From Nannocystis sp. RBIL2 (GTDB lineage: Bacteria; Myxococcota_A; Polyangia; Nannocystales; Nannocystaceae): a stretch of 64,000 nt of DNA. The position numbers and the translations under genes are program-made. Positions 34,632 through 42,695 of this stretch are shown one piece after another (position 1 is the first letter of the stretch; each line of letters begins with the position of its first letter). The notes below the pieces were generated by a model. It was not told the DNA's origin, ran no database searches, and saw only the letters and a program-made list of their open reading frames with translations. The DNA is taken from the NCBI RefSeq assembly GCF_026626745.1, contig NZ_JAPNJW010000002.1:4116151-4180150 (forward strand), read 5' to 3'.

Positions 34632-35921
34632 TCACACCTGAAGCGACGGAGACGGGCGCGCGGGAAACTCGAACGCTTCGTGCAGCGCGCAGACAGCCCG
34701 TCTCGCGTCGCTCCCGCGCAGCAGGCAACTGATGCGCAGCTCGTGCATCACGAAGTCCAGCACGGTGATGTCCTGCTGCGCGAGGCTCCTGCAGAGGCGC
34801 GCGGCGATCCCTGGATCCGAGTGAATACCGATGCCCACCAGCGACACCTTGGCGAGACCGCTCGAGATCCGGAGCATGCCCGCGCCGAGGCTCGAGACGA
34901 GCTGCTCCAGACAATGCCGGCTTCGGGGCAGCTCCTCCTCCGGGAGCGCGAAGGAGATGTCCGCGAGCGCGTCCTCCGGCGCCCTCCTCGTGTGGCGGAA
35001 CATGTCCACGCAGACGTTCCGCTCGGCGAGCAGGTGGGTCAGTTGCACGACGAACTCGGGGTCGTGCTTCAAGCCGACGAGCTCGACCCTCGCCTGACAC
35101 GGCGCACACGCCAGCCCCGTGAGCGCCCGGGCCTCGATCACCTGCTGCCGGTCGACGATCCGCGTGCCCTCCACGTCGGTGAACGAGCTCCGCACGTGCA
35201 CGGGAACTTTGTGTTTCATGGCCACCTCCACGCTTCGCACCTGAAGGACCTTGGCGCCGAGCGACGCGAGCTCCAGCATGTCCTCGTAGGACACTGCCGA
35301 GAGCTTTTGACCGTCGGGGCAGACCCGTGGATCCGCCGTGTAGACGCCGTCGATGTCGGTATAAATCTCGCAGACATCCGCGTCGAGAGCCGCGGCGATG
35401 GCGACCGCCGTGGTGTCCGAGCCGCCGCGTCCCAGCGTGGTGATGTTCCGAGCCTCGTCCACGCCCTGGAACCCCGCGACGACCGCGATCCGTCCGCGGG
35501 CGAGCGCGTCGAGGATCGGGCCGCGTTCGACGCGTTGGATGCGGGCCCGCGTGAACGTGCTGTCGGTGAGCAGGGGGAGCTGGTGCGCGACGAACGAGCA
35601 AGCCTCGCCGCCCTCGGCCTGAATGGCCAGCGCCGTGAGCGCGACCGTCACCTGCTCGCCCGTGGCGACGACCACATCTTGCTCGCGGCCGTCGGGGAGC
35701 GGGAGGATCGCCTGCGCGAGCGCCACCAGGCGATCTGTCTCGCCGCTCATCGCGCTGACCACCACCACGACGTCGTGCCCCGTGCGCCGGCTCGCCAGGG
35801 CGATCCGCGCGACATTGCGGATCCGCTCGACGGTGGCCACCGACGTGCCGCCGAACTTCTTGACGATCAGGGGGCGCGCCGCGACGGCGGGCGCGTCCCC
35901 GTCTGGTGGAGCAACCTTCAT
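34632..35921 (-). CDS. Aspartokinase (pathway-dedicated)
   Basis: 429 residues from ATG 35921, whose A is shared with the TGA of the preceding gene (TGATG), implying translational coupling. The catalytic domain shows LIVKKFGGTSVATVERIRNV, then GFQGVDEARNITTLGRGGSD and ADVCEIYTDIDGVYTADPRV. Two ACT-type regulatory modules follow, including KVSLVGIGIHSDPGIAARL. It phosphorylates aspartate, the first step to aspartate semialdehyde, which is a substrate of the aldolase encoded just upstream. No semialdehyde dehydrogenase is in the operon, so the housekeeping enzyme must be used. Co-location with the GriI/GriH pair argues that it boosts precursor supply, perhaps with altered feedback. Confidence 0.9.
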   Translation of the reverse strand: MKVAPPDGDAPAVAARPLIVKKFGGTSVATVERIRNVARIALASRRTGHDVVVVVSAMSGETDRLVALAQAILPLPDGREQDVVVATGEQVTVALTALAIQAEGGEACSFVAHQLPLLTDSTFTRARIQRVERGPILDALARGRIAVVAGFQGVDEARNITTLGRGGSDTTAVAIAAALDADVCEIYTDIDGVYTADPRVCPDGQKLSAVSYEDMLELASLGAKVLQVRSVEVAMKHKVPVHVRSSFTDVEGTRIVDRQQVIEARALTGLACAPCQARVELVGLKHDPEFVVQLTHLLAERNVCVDMFRHTRRAPEDALADISFALPEEELPRSRHCLEQLVSSLGAGMLRISSGLAKVSLVGIGIHSDPGIAARLCRSLAQQDITVLDFVMHELRISCLLRGSDARRAVCALHEAFEFPARPSPSLQV

Positions 35922-36763
35922 CAGCCGAACCTCGGCATCTCGGGGGCCCGCGTGTCGATCGGGGAGGGCTTGTGGTGCGCGGCCCGCTCGCCCTTCCCCC
36001 CCCACACCACCTCTTGCAGCCGCGTGAGCGTGTCCGTCGCGGCGGCCCGCTGGAACACATTGCGCCCGACGCAGAGCCCGGCGGCGCCGTACGCGACGAC
36101 CTGCGTCGCCAGCTCGAGGAGCTGCCCCTCCGAGCAGACCTCGCCGCCCGCGAAGAAGATGCTCGTGTGCTCGCGGATCCCGTCGAGCAGCGACGGGAGT
36201 TGCGCGATGTCCGTGGGCGCGGCCAGCTTGAGCGCGTCGGTCCCGAGCTCGACGCAGGCCCGCATCAGGTGACGGAGCCGCCGCGCGCGCGCGCCCTCTC
36301 CGTCGCAAGGCACCTTGTCGTAGAGCATGGTCAAGACGGGCAGTCCGAGGCGCTGCGCCTCGTCGACCACCGCGCCTAGCTGGGTGAGGTTGTGTGCGTC
36401 GTTCTTGCCATCGAAGTTGATCTGGAGCGAGACGGCGTCGGCGCCGAGGCGCAAAGCTGTCTCGATCGAGGTCAGCCTCTCCTTGCGATCCGGCTCCGGA
36501 GCCAGGGACGTCATGCCATTGAGTTGGACCATCACGCCCACGCGCCGCAGGAGGTTGCGGCTCCCGAGCCGCTCCACCATCCCCTTGTGGGCGACGATGC
36601 CGGTGATCCCGGGATGGCCGATCCAGCGCGCGATCCGGGTCATGCTGTCGAGCCCGTCGATCGGGCCGATCGTGAGCCCGTGATCGATAGGCACGATGAT
36701 GCCGCGCCCCGAGCGTGGCTCGAGGAAGCGCGACCAACGAATTTTTTTGGCGACTCCATCCAT
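35921..36763 (-). CDS. GriI-type aldolase (2-amino-4,5-dihydroxy-6-oxo-heptanoate-7-phosphate synthase)
   Basis: 280 residues from ATG 36763, with GAGGGG seven bases upstream; a GTG at 36778 is in frame but lacks a site. It is a DhnA/class I aldolase: VPIDHGLTIGPIDG (Asp27), a Tyr in MLYDKVPCDG, and the presumed Schiff-base Lys in GTDALKLAAPTD. The closest known roles are archaeal ADH synthase and actinobacterial GriI, which joins aspartate semialdehyde to dihydroxyacetone phosphate. Presence beside a GriH-type gene favours the GriI role, giving the linear C7N precursor of 3-amino-4-hydroxybenzoate. Confidence 0.85.
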   Translation of the reverse strand: MDGVAKKIRWSRFLEPRSGRGIIVPIDHGLTIGPIDGLDSMTRIARWIGHPGITGIVAHKGMVERLGSRNLLRRVGVMVQLNGMTSLAPEPDRKERLTSIETALRLGADAVSLQINFDGKNDAHNLTQLGAVVDEAQRLGLPVLTMLYDKVPCDGEGARARRLRHLMRACVELGTDALKLAAPTDIAQLPSLLDGIREHTSIFFAGGEVCSEGQLLELATQVVAYGAAGLCVGRNVFQRAAATDTLTRLQEVVWGGKGERAAHHKPSPIDTRAPEMPRFG

Positions 36764-36774
36764 GACTGACCCCC

Positions 36775-38028
36775 TCACACCTCGGTGATGTGCTCGTCGA
36801 CCTTGATCCCCACATGGCGCCCGGGCGCCGCGAGGTGGCCGAGGATCTTGTCGCCCGGCACGAGCTGGGTGATGTTGAGCGGACGTGCATCGTCCGAGAA
36901 GATGCGGACGTGCCAGTCGTCCTGCATGATCACGTTGACGCGCTCGCCCGACGCGAACTCGGCCTCGATGAGGCGCAGGGGCCGGATCTCGATCTTCATC
37001 CGGCCGACGGTGGCGCGCCGCGTCGCGCCGCTGCGATCGACGAGCATCACGGGAGAGCCCGCGCGCAGCTCGCTCATGTAGTCCGTGCGGTCACCGAAGT
37101 TGTAGACGTAGCTGTGCACGGCGCCGGCGTTCACGCGGAAGGGCCGCAGCTCCATGTACGGCAGGAAGAAGACCTCGGGACAGCAGAGGATCGCGCCCTG
37201 CGAGGTCGACCCGACGAGGATGCCCTCGGTGGGCGTGAAGAGCGTGGTCGTGTCGATGCAGCTCCGTGTGCCCATGCCGATCGACGCCGTGCGTACGATG
37301 GACGCGACCTCGAGCTTCACGACCGAGCGGTCGAGCCGCCCGAGGCGGTCGACGAATTCGCCGAGCACCGCGTGCGAGCGCGGCGAGAACATGACGCCGT
37401 CGGCGCCGACCTCCATGACGCCGAGGGTGACGATGGCGTCGTCCACGTCGGTCGGGGAGTCGATCTCCTTGATCAGCACGGTCTGCGTCGCCTGCAGAGT
37501 GGCGATCACCAGCTCGAGCGGGATGTTGGTGGGGTCCCGGAAGCGGACCATCAGGTAGTCGTGGCGGTGGCCCTCCCGGACAGTGCCGCGCAGGCTCGCC
37601 CCATCATCGACGTAGGCGCGATAGCAGGTCGAATGGCCCATCTCCCTGGCCCTCTCGAGCAGGTCGAGGGCCGGGCTGGCCACCACGACGTCCTTGCCGC
37701 AGTGCGGCAGGGACGCGAGCCGCGCGAGGTCCTCCACGGCGTCGGCGTGGTAGATCTTGAGCATGCGCGCCGGGATGGCGGGCGCGAGCGCGCTCAAGTT
37801 GCTCGGATAGAGGACGACGCCGGTGTAGGCGAGGCCGAAGAGCCGCTCGAGCATGCCGTCTCGATCGGCCGGGCTAGAGATCTCGGCGGTGTCGAACCAG
37901 ACGACGAGCGCGTCGGGTGCCTCGACCCGGTTGCGCTCGCCCTCGATACGATCGAGTCGGATCCGCTGGCGCTTCTCCATGTCGACGGGCTCGGCGCCGG
38001 CCGAGGTGTTCATCGGGGACGTGTTCAT
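36775..38028 (-). CDS. GriH-type 3-amino-4-hydroxybenzoate synthase (DHQ synthase II family)
   Basis: 417 residues from ATG 38028, with AAGGAGAT five bases upstream; the open frame extends to 38046 without a site. The family core reads RTASIGMGTRSCIDTTTLFT, then PTEGILVGSTSQGAILC and RPFRVNAGAVHSYV, as in archaeal 3-dehydroquinate synthase II and GriH. GriH cyclises and aromatises the GriI product to 3-amino-4-hydroxybenzoate without the shikimate route. An archaeal-type DHQ synthase would be out of place in a bacterium except in this pathway. There are about 45 extra N-terminal residues rich in Asn/Ser/Glu/Arg. It lies 11 bases upstream of the aldolase gene. Confidence 0.85.
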   Translation of the reverse strand: MNTSPMNTSAGAEPVDMEKRQRIRLDRIEGERNRVEAPDALVVWFDTAEISSPADRDGMLERLFGLAYTGVVLYPSNLSALAPAIPARMLKIYHADAVEDLARLASLPHCGKDVVVASPALDLLERAREMGHSTCYRAYVDDGASLRGTVREGHRHDYLMVRFRDPTNIPLELVIATLQATQTVLIKEIDSPTDVDDAIVTLGVMEVGADGVMFSPRSHAVLGEFVDRLGRLDRSVVKLEVASIVRTASIGMGTRSCIDTTTLFTPTEGILVGSTSQGAILCCPEVFFLPYMELRPFRVNAGAVHSYVYNFGDRTDYMSELRAGSPVMLVDRSGATRRATVGRMKIEIRPLRLIEAEFASGERVNVIMQDDWHVRIFSDDARPLNITQLVPGDKILGHLAAPGRHVGIKVDEHITEV

Positions 38029-38052
38029 GTTCGATCTCCTTTCCACTCGTGC

Positions 38053-39267
38053 TCACGCCGTCACATAGACGGGCTTGCTCATCATTCCGAACGAGACTGG
38101 TTCTCTCCGATCATAGAGCGCCCCCTTGGGGGCCAGCTCGACCTGCACCGCCGCGCCGTGGTCCCGCGTCAGCGCCGCGAGGAGAGCGGGCTCGACGTGA
38201 TCCTCGTCTCGCTCCCGCTCCACCACGAAGCGCAGCCCGTCCGGCAACGGTGACACGGTCCAGAAGCGCCGGCTCGGCAGCCTGGAGACGATCGCGTCGA
38301 GCTCCCAGAGGTCGAAGACTCTCCCCTGGATCGACAGGACATCCTCCGCGCGGCCGCGGACTTCGAGCACATCTCCTCGGCCGCAGGGGCACGGCGCTTC
38401 GCTGCGCCGCACCCGATCGCCGGTGAGATAGCGGATCATCGGCACGGCCCTCGGGGTGAGGGAAGTGACGACCAGATGACCGATCTCGCCGGCCGCGACC
38501 TCGCGTTCCAGGCGATCGTCGAGGACCTCCATGACGACCTGATCCAGCCAGGGATGCAGCCTGCGCTCGGCGCAGTCCATCGCCAGCGGCCCGGTCTCGG
38601 TCATCCCGTAATTGTCGTAGACCGGGACGCCGAAGAGGCTCCCCACGAGCTCGCGGCGGTGGGGTGACAGCGGCTCGCCCGCGCAGCAGATCGCGCGGAG
38701 ACGCGGGAAGTCTCGCCGGGGGTCGAGGCCGGCCATCTCGGCGGCCTCGGCGATCATCACCGCCGTCAGCGAGATGGTGGCGAGGACCGTCACCTCGAGC
38801 TTTCGCATCAACTCGAGCACGCGCGACAGCGGGGTAATGGTGGTCCGGCTGTCGGCAGGGATCACGCACGCGCCGCGGTGCTGCGCCGCCGCGTGGATGC
38901 AGTGTCCGATGGTGGAGAGCGCGTAGGGGAAGCGGACGAGCACCCGGTCGCCCGCGCTGAGCCCCACACCCCACCGCGCGAGGCCCCCGCGGATCTCCGC
39001 GAGGTCGCGGGCGCTGTACCACACGGAGACCGGTTCGCCGGTCGTCGCGGATGATTCGTGATACTGCAGCAGTTCGCGCCCGGGGACGCAGATGAGCCCG
39101 TGCGGCGAATGGCGGCGCAGATCCACCCTGGTGGTGAGGGGGAGCGCGGTGAAATCGTTCCACGTCCGCAGCGACGTGCGCGGCAGGCGGGAGCCGTAGA
39201 ACGCCGAGCCGCGCGCGTGGGCGAGGACGCGGTCGAGCGCCGGGAGGTGCTCCTGGTAATCGGCCAT
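38053..39267 (-). CDS. PaaK-like aryl-adenylating/CoA ligase 1
   Basis: 404 residues from ATG 39267 (GGAGTGG upstream). It belongs to the phenylacetate-CoA ligase family: QYHESSATTGEPVSVWYS (phosphate loop), AICCAGEPLSPHRRELV, VYDNYGMTETGPLAMDC and MIRYLTGDRVRRSEAPCPCG, with a CPCG zinc-like motif. It should activate an aryl carboxylate, plausibly 3-amino-4-hydroxybenzoate, as AMP or CoA ester. It is slightly short for the family. It overlaps neither neighbour (18 and 24 base gaps), so the operon is tight. Which of the two ligases takes which substrate cannot be told. Confidence 0.8.
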   Translation of the reverse strand: MADYQEHLPALDRVLAHARGSAFYGSRLPRTSLRTWNDFTALPLTTRVDLRRHSPHGLICVPGRELLQYHESSATTGEPVSVWYSARDLAEIRGGLARWGVGLSAGDRVLVRFPYALSTIGHCIHAAAQHRGACVIPADSRTTITPLSRVLELMRKLEVTVLATISLTAVMIAEAAEMAGLDPRRDFPRLRAICCAGEPLSPHRRELVGSLFGVPVYDNYGMTETGPLAMDCAERRLHPWLDQVVMEVLDDRLEREVAAGEIGHLVVTSLTPRAVPMIRYLTGDRVRRSEAPCPCGRGDVLEVRGRAEDVLSIQGRVFDLWELDAIVSRLPSRRFWTVSPLPDGLRFVVERERDEDHVEPALLAALTRDHGAAVQVELAPKGALYDRREPVSFGMMSKPVYVTA

Positions 39268-39285
39268 GGCTGTCCACTCCCACGC

Positions 39286-40044
39286 TCACGCCGTGTCGAG
39301 GCGGAGCAGCGCGCGGATGTTGCCGCCGAGGATCTTGTCCCGCTCGTGCTCCGGGAGCGGGAGGAAGAGGATCTTCTTCAGCTCCACGCCTGGATGGGAG
39401 AGCGGGTATTCGGAGCCGAAGATCACCTTGCTCGCGCCGACGCGCTTCAGCGTCTCGCGGATGTGGAGGTAGCTCCCGAGCGAGGTGTCCACGAAGAAGT
39501 TGTCGAGCTCGGCCGCGCCGCCGGTCGCCTCGCCATCCGCGGGGGGAGCCCCCATGTGCTCGAGGATGAAGTTCGTCCGCGGGTGTCGGCGGGCGAGCGC
39601 GACGAAATCGGAGGTGTTCGCCCCTGGCCTCCAGCCGATGTGCGAGACGACGGGGACCTGTCGGTCGCCGCAGAGCGCGGCCAGCTCGTCCATGCACCGG
39701 TCACCGAACGAGAACTTGTGGACGATCGGGGACACGACGAGACCCCGGAACGCCGCCGCCAGATGCTCCTCCAGCTCCTCGCAGGCGCGTGGGCTCTCGG
39801 GGTTCACCGTCGCTATGCCCCAGAACCGGGAGCGCGAGCGGCAGGCGGCGGCCACGTAGTTGTTCCTCGCTACGGGCTTCGCCTTCCCGTTCCCCGAGAC
39901 GAAGTTGTTCATCCATCGCACATCGATCATGCCGCCGGGGGAAACCACCGCCCCCTCGATGCCGCTCTCCTTCAGCACCGCGACGTAGTTCTCCAGGGAG
40001 CCGTAGCTGGTCTGCGACAGGTGCGCGTGTCCATCGATGATCAT
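39286..40044 (-). CDS. Amidohydrolase-superfamily protein, candidate benzoxazole cyclase
   Basis: 252 residues from ATG 40044 (AGGGGGAGAGACG leader). TIM-barrel amidohydrolase-2 motifs: MIIDGHAHLSQ (metal H-x-H), VPVVSHIGWRPG, NFILEHMGAPP and KVIFGSEYPLSHPG. In known benzoxazole pathways (nataxazole/A33853 and clostridial closoxazole) an amidohydrolase-family enzyme forms the oxazole ring from activated and free 3-amino-4-hydroxybenzoate-type units. A gene of this family between two ligases and beside GriI/GriH genes fits that role. A hydrolase or decarboxylase function cannot be excluded from sequence. Confidence 0.75.
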   Translation of the reverse strand: MIIDGHAHLSQTSYGSLENYVAVLKESGIEGAVVSPGGMIDVRWMNNFVSGNGKAKPVARNNYVAAACRSRSRFWGIATVNPESPRACEELEEHLAAAFRGLVVSPIVHKFSFGDRCMDELAALCGDRQVPVVSHIGWRPGANTSDFVALARRHPRTNFILEHMGAPPADGEATGGAAELDNFFVDTSLGSYLHIRETLKRVGASKVIFGSEYPLSHPGVELKKILFLPLPEHERDKILGGNIRALLRLDTA

Positions 40045-40063
40045 CGTCTCTCCCCCTCTCCGA

Positions 40064-41395
40064 CTACGCGTGCACCACCCGCGTCGCCTTGCTGGTGGGG
40101 CGAGGCATGTGGTCTTCCAGCTCGAGGTCGAACGACAGGCCGGTCGCCGCTCTCATCTTCGCGACGATCGCCTCGATCAGCGACGAAGAGGGCTGCACGC
40201 CCTCGGCGAGCTCGCAGCGGATCTTGACGCGGCCGTCGCCCGAGCGGGGCACGACGAACTCGAACCAGTTCCCGACCTCGGAGATCTGCATCAGCGCATC
40301 TTCGAGATGGAGCGGCGAGACCGACCGCCCCTCGGCCCGGACCTGATCGACCGCGCGACCCCGCATGCGGAATCGGGGCAGCATGGTGCCGCACGTGCAG
40401 GGCGCTTCCTCCAGCAGCCCGAGGTCCCCGGTCCGGAAGCGAATGAGCGGGCTGTCGTAGCGGAGCAGCGCCGTGACCACGATCTCGCCGATCTCACCCG
40501 CGAGCACGGGCGCCCCGGTCACGGGGTCGACGAACTCGACGATCGCGTGCGCCTGCGGCACATGATAGCCGTCGTGCACGTCGCACTCGATCCCGAGCAT
40601 CCCGCACTCGAGGGAGCCGTAGAAGAAGTTCGCCGTGGTCCCCCACGCGTTCTCGACCCGCTTGCGAAAGGCGGGCGAGCAGCCCTCGCCGGTCAGCCAC
40701 ATCTTCTTCAGGTGCAGGCTCTTCGGGTCGAAGCCCCGCTGCGCGGCCTCCTCGGCGAGGACGATGGCCCAGGAGGGGCTCGTCGCGACCACGTTGGGGC
40801 GCAGGTCCTCCATCACGGTGATGGTCTTGGCGGGGGTGGAGTAGGCGCCACCCTTGCCGACCGGGAGAACCGTGGCGTGCTGCCCGTCCATGAAGGTCTT
40901 GTGGAAGGCGAGCCCCGCTGCGCTCATTTCGTAGGGGAGCGCGTTGAGGCAGACATCGCCGGGGCCGACGGCGAACAGCTTCGAGTACCGGAGCGCGAGG
41001 TCGGGGAGCAAATGGTCGCGCCGCGTGTACATCATATAGATCTCTTTGCCCCCGGTCGTTCCCGTCGAGACCTGGACGAGCGAGATGTCTCGCTTGTCGC
41101 ACGCGAGGAGCTGCCAGGGCTTGCCGCGGAGCTCGTCCTTCGTCAAAAACGGGAGCTTGCGGAGATCATCGAGGCGCTGCACTTCGCGCGGCCCGACCCC
41201 GGCCTGCTCCATCTTCGCGCGGTAGAAAGGGGATTTGTCGTAGGCCCGCCGCACGATCGCCGTGAGCGACTCGGTCTGATAACTCACCATCTCGTCGGCC
41301 GACAGGCTGTCCACATCCTTGGATCCGGACAGGTGACGGTGGATGGCGTCGGGGGCCTCGATCGTGGGGAAGTTGTGGGAGAACGACGAGTGCAA
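40064..41395 (-). CDS. PaaK-like aryl-adenylating/CoA ligase 2, first gene of operon
   Basis: 443 residues. The best start is TTG 41395 with AAGGA nine bases upstream; no in-frame ATG is near. Family features: IVRRAYDKSPFYRAKMEQAG, VQVSTGTTGGKEIYMMY (phosphate loop), MWLTGEGCSPAFRKR, NFFYGSLECGMLGIECD, RFRTGDLGLLEEAPCTCG. It is full length for PaaK and diverges clearly from the other ligase in the operon. Two ligases for one amino-hydroxybenzoate suggests either that two different acids are activated or that one enzyme also catalyses amide/ester coupling. The rare TTG start may limit expression of the operon's first gene. Confidence 0.8.
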   Translation of the reverse strand: MHSSFSHNFPTIEAPDAIHRHLSGSKDVDSLSADEMVSYQTESLTAIVRRAYDKSPFYRAKMEQAGVGPREVQRLDDLRKLPFLTKDELRGKPWQLLACDKRDISLVQVSTGTTGGKEIYMMYTRRDHLLPDLALRYSKLFAVGPGDVCLNALPYEMSAAGLAFHKTFMDGQHATVLPVGKGGAYSTPAKTITVMEDLRPNVVATSPSWAIVLAEEAAQRGFDPKSLHLKKMWLTGEGCSPAFRKRVENAWGTTANFFYGSLECGMLGIECDVHDGYHVPQAHAIVEFVDPVTGAPVLAGEIGEIVVTALLRYDSPLIRFRTGDLGLLEEAPCTCGTMLPRFRMRGRAVDQVRAEGRSVSPLHLEDALMQISEVGNWFEFVVPRSGDGRVKIRCELAEGVQPSSSLIEAIVAKMRAATGLSFDLELEDHMPRPTSKATRVVHA

Positions 41396-42023
41396 TGGAT
41401 TGAGTCCTTTCCATCTTCGCTAGCGCGTCCTGGCGACGCCCAGCCGGCCGCCCTGGCGAGCGGTCGGGCGGGAGCCGCTGGCCGTCGCTCGGGCGGGAAT
41501 GTTCTGCCACGCCCTCAAAGGCGCGCCACGAACCTTTGCCTCTAGACATTCGTAGGGGGCACTGACTGGCTCCGCAGTCCCCGGCTTCGTCACCACGCTC
41601 GCGTGACTCCGTCGCTCGCGCCAGGTCCGGATGGCCACGGACATGTCGCAACCTTCAGGCCGGTGCCTTCCGAAGGCGCCGCGCCGCGCCCGCTCCGCCA
41701 CGATCGGACGCAGGCGCGACGGCCTCGACAACGAGCGCGCGCATGCGCCCGGCTGCCGCTCCATCGCCTGCTCACGGGCCCGAACGCGAGGTCGAGCGGC
41801 CTGCCGCGCTGACGCAGCGTACCTGTGCTTCGAGACATGTTCTTGGAGGCATATCGGCCTGGCGCCGTGCGACGGGACAGCGGGCTCCGGGCCGCCCATT
41901 CCGTGACCAGTCGGGCTAGCTCTGGACGGCCAGCGCGCGGATGCTGAGACCCGCGCCGGGCGCCGCGAATGAACAGGTCGCCTCGGCGGTCGGTCACGGA
42001 CGCCGAGGAGGGTCCCGAGCAGG
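41396..42023. other. Intergenic region upstream of the aminohydroxybenzoate operon
   Basis: About 630 bases separate two minus-strand genes. It must contain the operon promoter, but I find no convincing -35/-10 pair. GGACATGTC (about 41639) and GAGACATGTTCT (about 41834) are single variants of the window-wide palindrome. Overlapping frames in it are not credible genes. Confidence 0.4.
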
Positions 42024-42527
42024 TCAGGGACCGCGAAAACCGCGGGCGTCGACCAGGCCGGGGTAATCCGGCGCGTCGATCTCGATCAGCTCGGCGGGGA
42101 TGGCTCGCTCGATGCGCTCGAGCGCCCCGGCCAGGCGATCGGCGTTGAGCGTGGCGAGGGCCGTGTTGTCGCGGACGTCGCCCCACGAAAGGGGCGCGTA
42201 GATGTCGGTATTCAGCTGCAGGCGGAGACGGATCGGGTCGTCGGTCGCCGGATCGAGTCGGCCATTCTCGTCGAGATCGATGTCGATCCACAGGAGTGCG
42301 CCGTGGTCGATCTCGATGGGCCGCAAGTCGAGCCCCGCGCATACGAGGGTCAACGTGACACAGACCTCCACCACGTCGTCATTCTGGCGGATGAAGTCTC
42401 GCGCCTGCTCGAGCATGCCGGGCTCGTCCGCCTCCAAGACGAGGGCGCCCTCCCCCTTCGACCGCGCCGACACCTCGAGCTCGGTGGCCCGCGCGAAGCC
42501 ACCCAACAAGGCGGGGAGGTCGGCCAT
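42024..42527 (-). CDS. Hypothetical protein
   Basis: 167 residues from ATG 42527. The sequence is acidic and looks coding: EGALVLEADEPGMLEQARDF, then VEVCVTLTLVCAGLDLRPIE, IDHGALLWIDIDLDENGRLD and RAIPAELIEIDAPDYPG. No domain recognised; no signal peptide or membrane helix. A longer minus frame runs upstream to 43865 but becomes an Arg/Gly/Ala shadow of the opposite gene. It is divergent from the gene at 42696. Confidence 0.55.
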   Translation of the reverse strand: MADLPALLGGFARATELEVSARSKGEGALVLEADEPGMLEQARDFIRQNDDVVEVCVTLTLVCAGLDLRPIEIDHGALLWIDIDLDENGRLDPATDDPIRLRLQLNTDIYAPLSWGDVRDNTALATLNADRLAGALERIERAIPAELIEIDAPDYPGLVDARGFRGP

Positions 42528-42695
42528 GATGTTGGAGATCCAGCGACCCCTCGACTCTCCAGACGCGAGCGAGTCGCCGCCGGGACCGCCGCTCACGGTG
42601 GCGCGCGGGCGGTAGATCCAGGACGCCAGCTGGCGACGGGCGCCCGGCGGTGGCTCGCGCACCCCGAGGTCCGCGTCGGTCACGAGCACCTCCGG

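Noticed and set aside
35921..36763. Fructose-bisphosphate aldolase class I of glycolysis
   Set aside because: The DhnA-type fold alone would allow it, but the adjacent DHQ synthase II and aspartokinase genes point to the aminohydroxybenzoate pathway.
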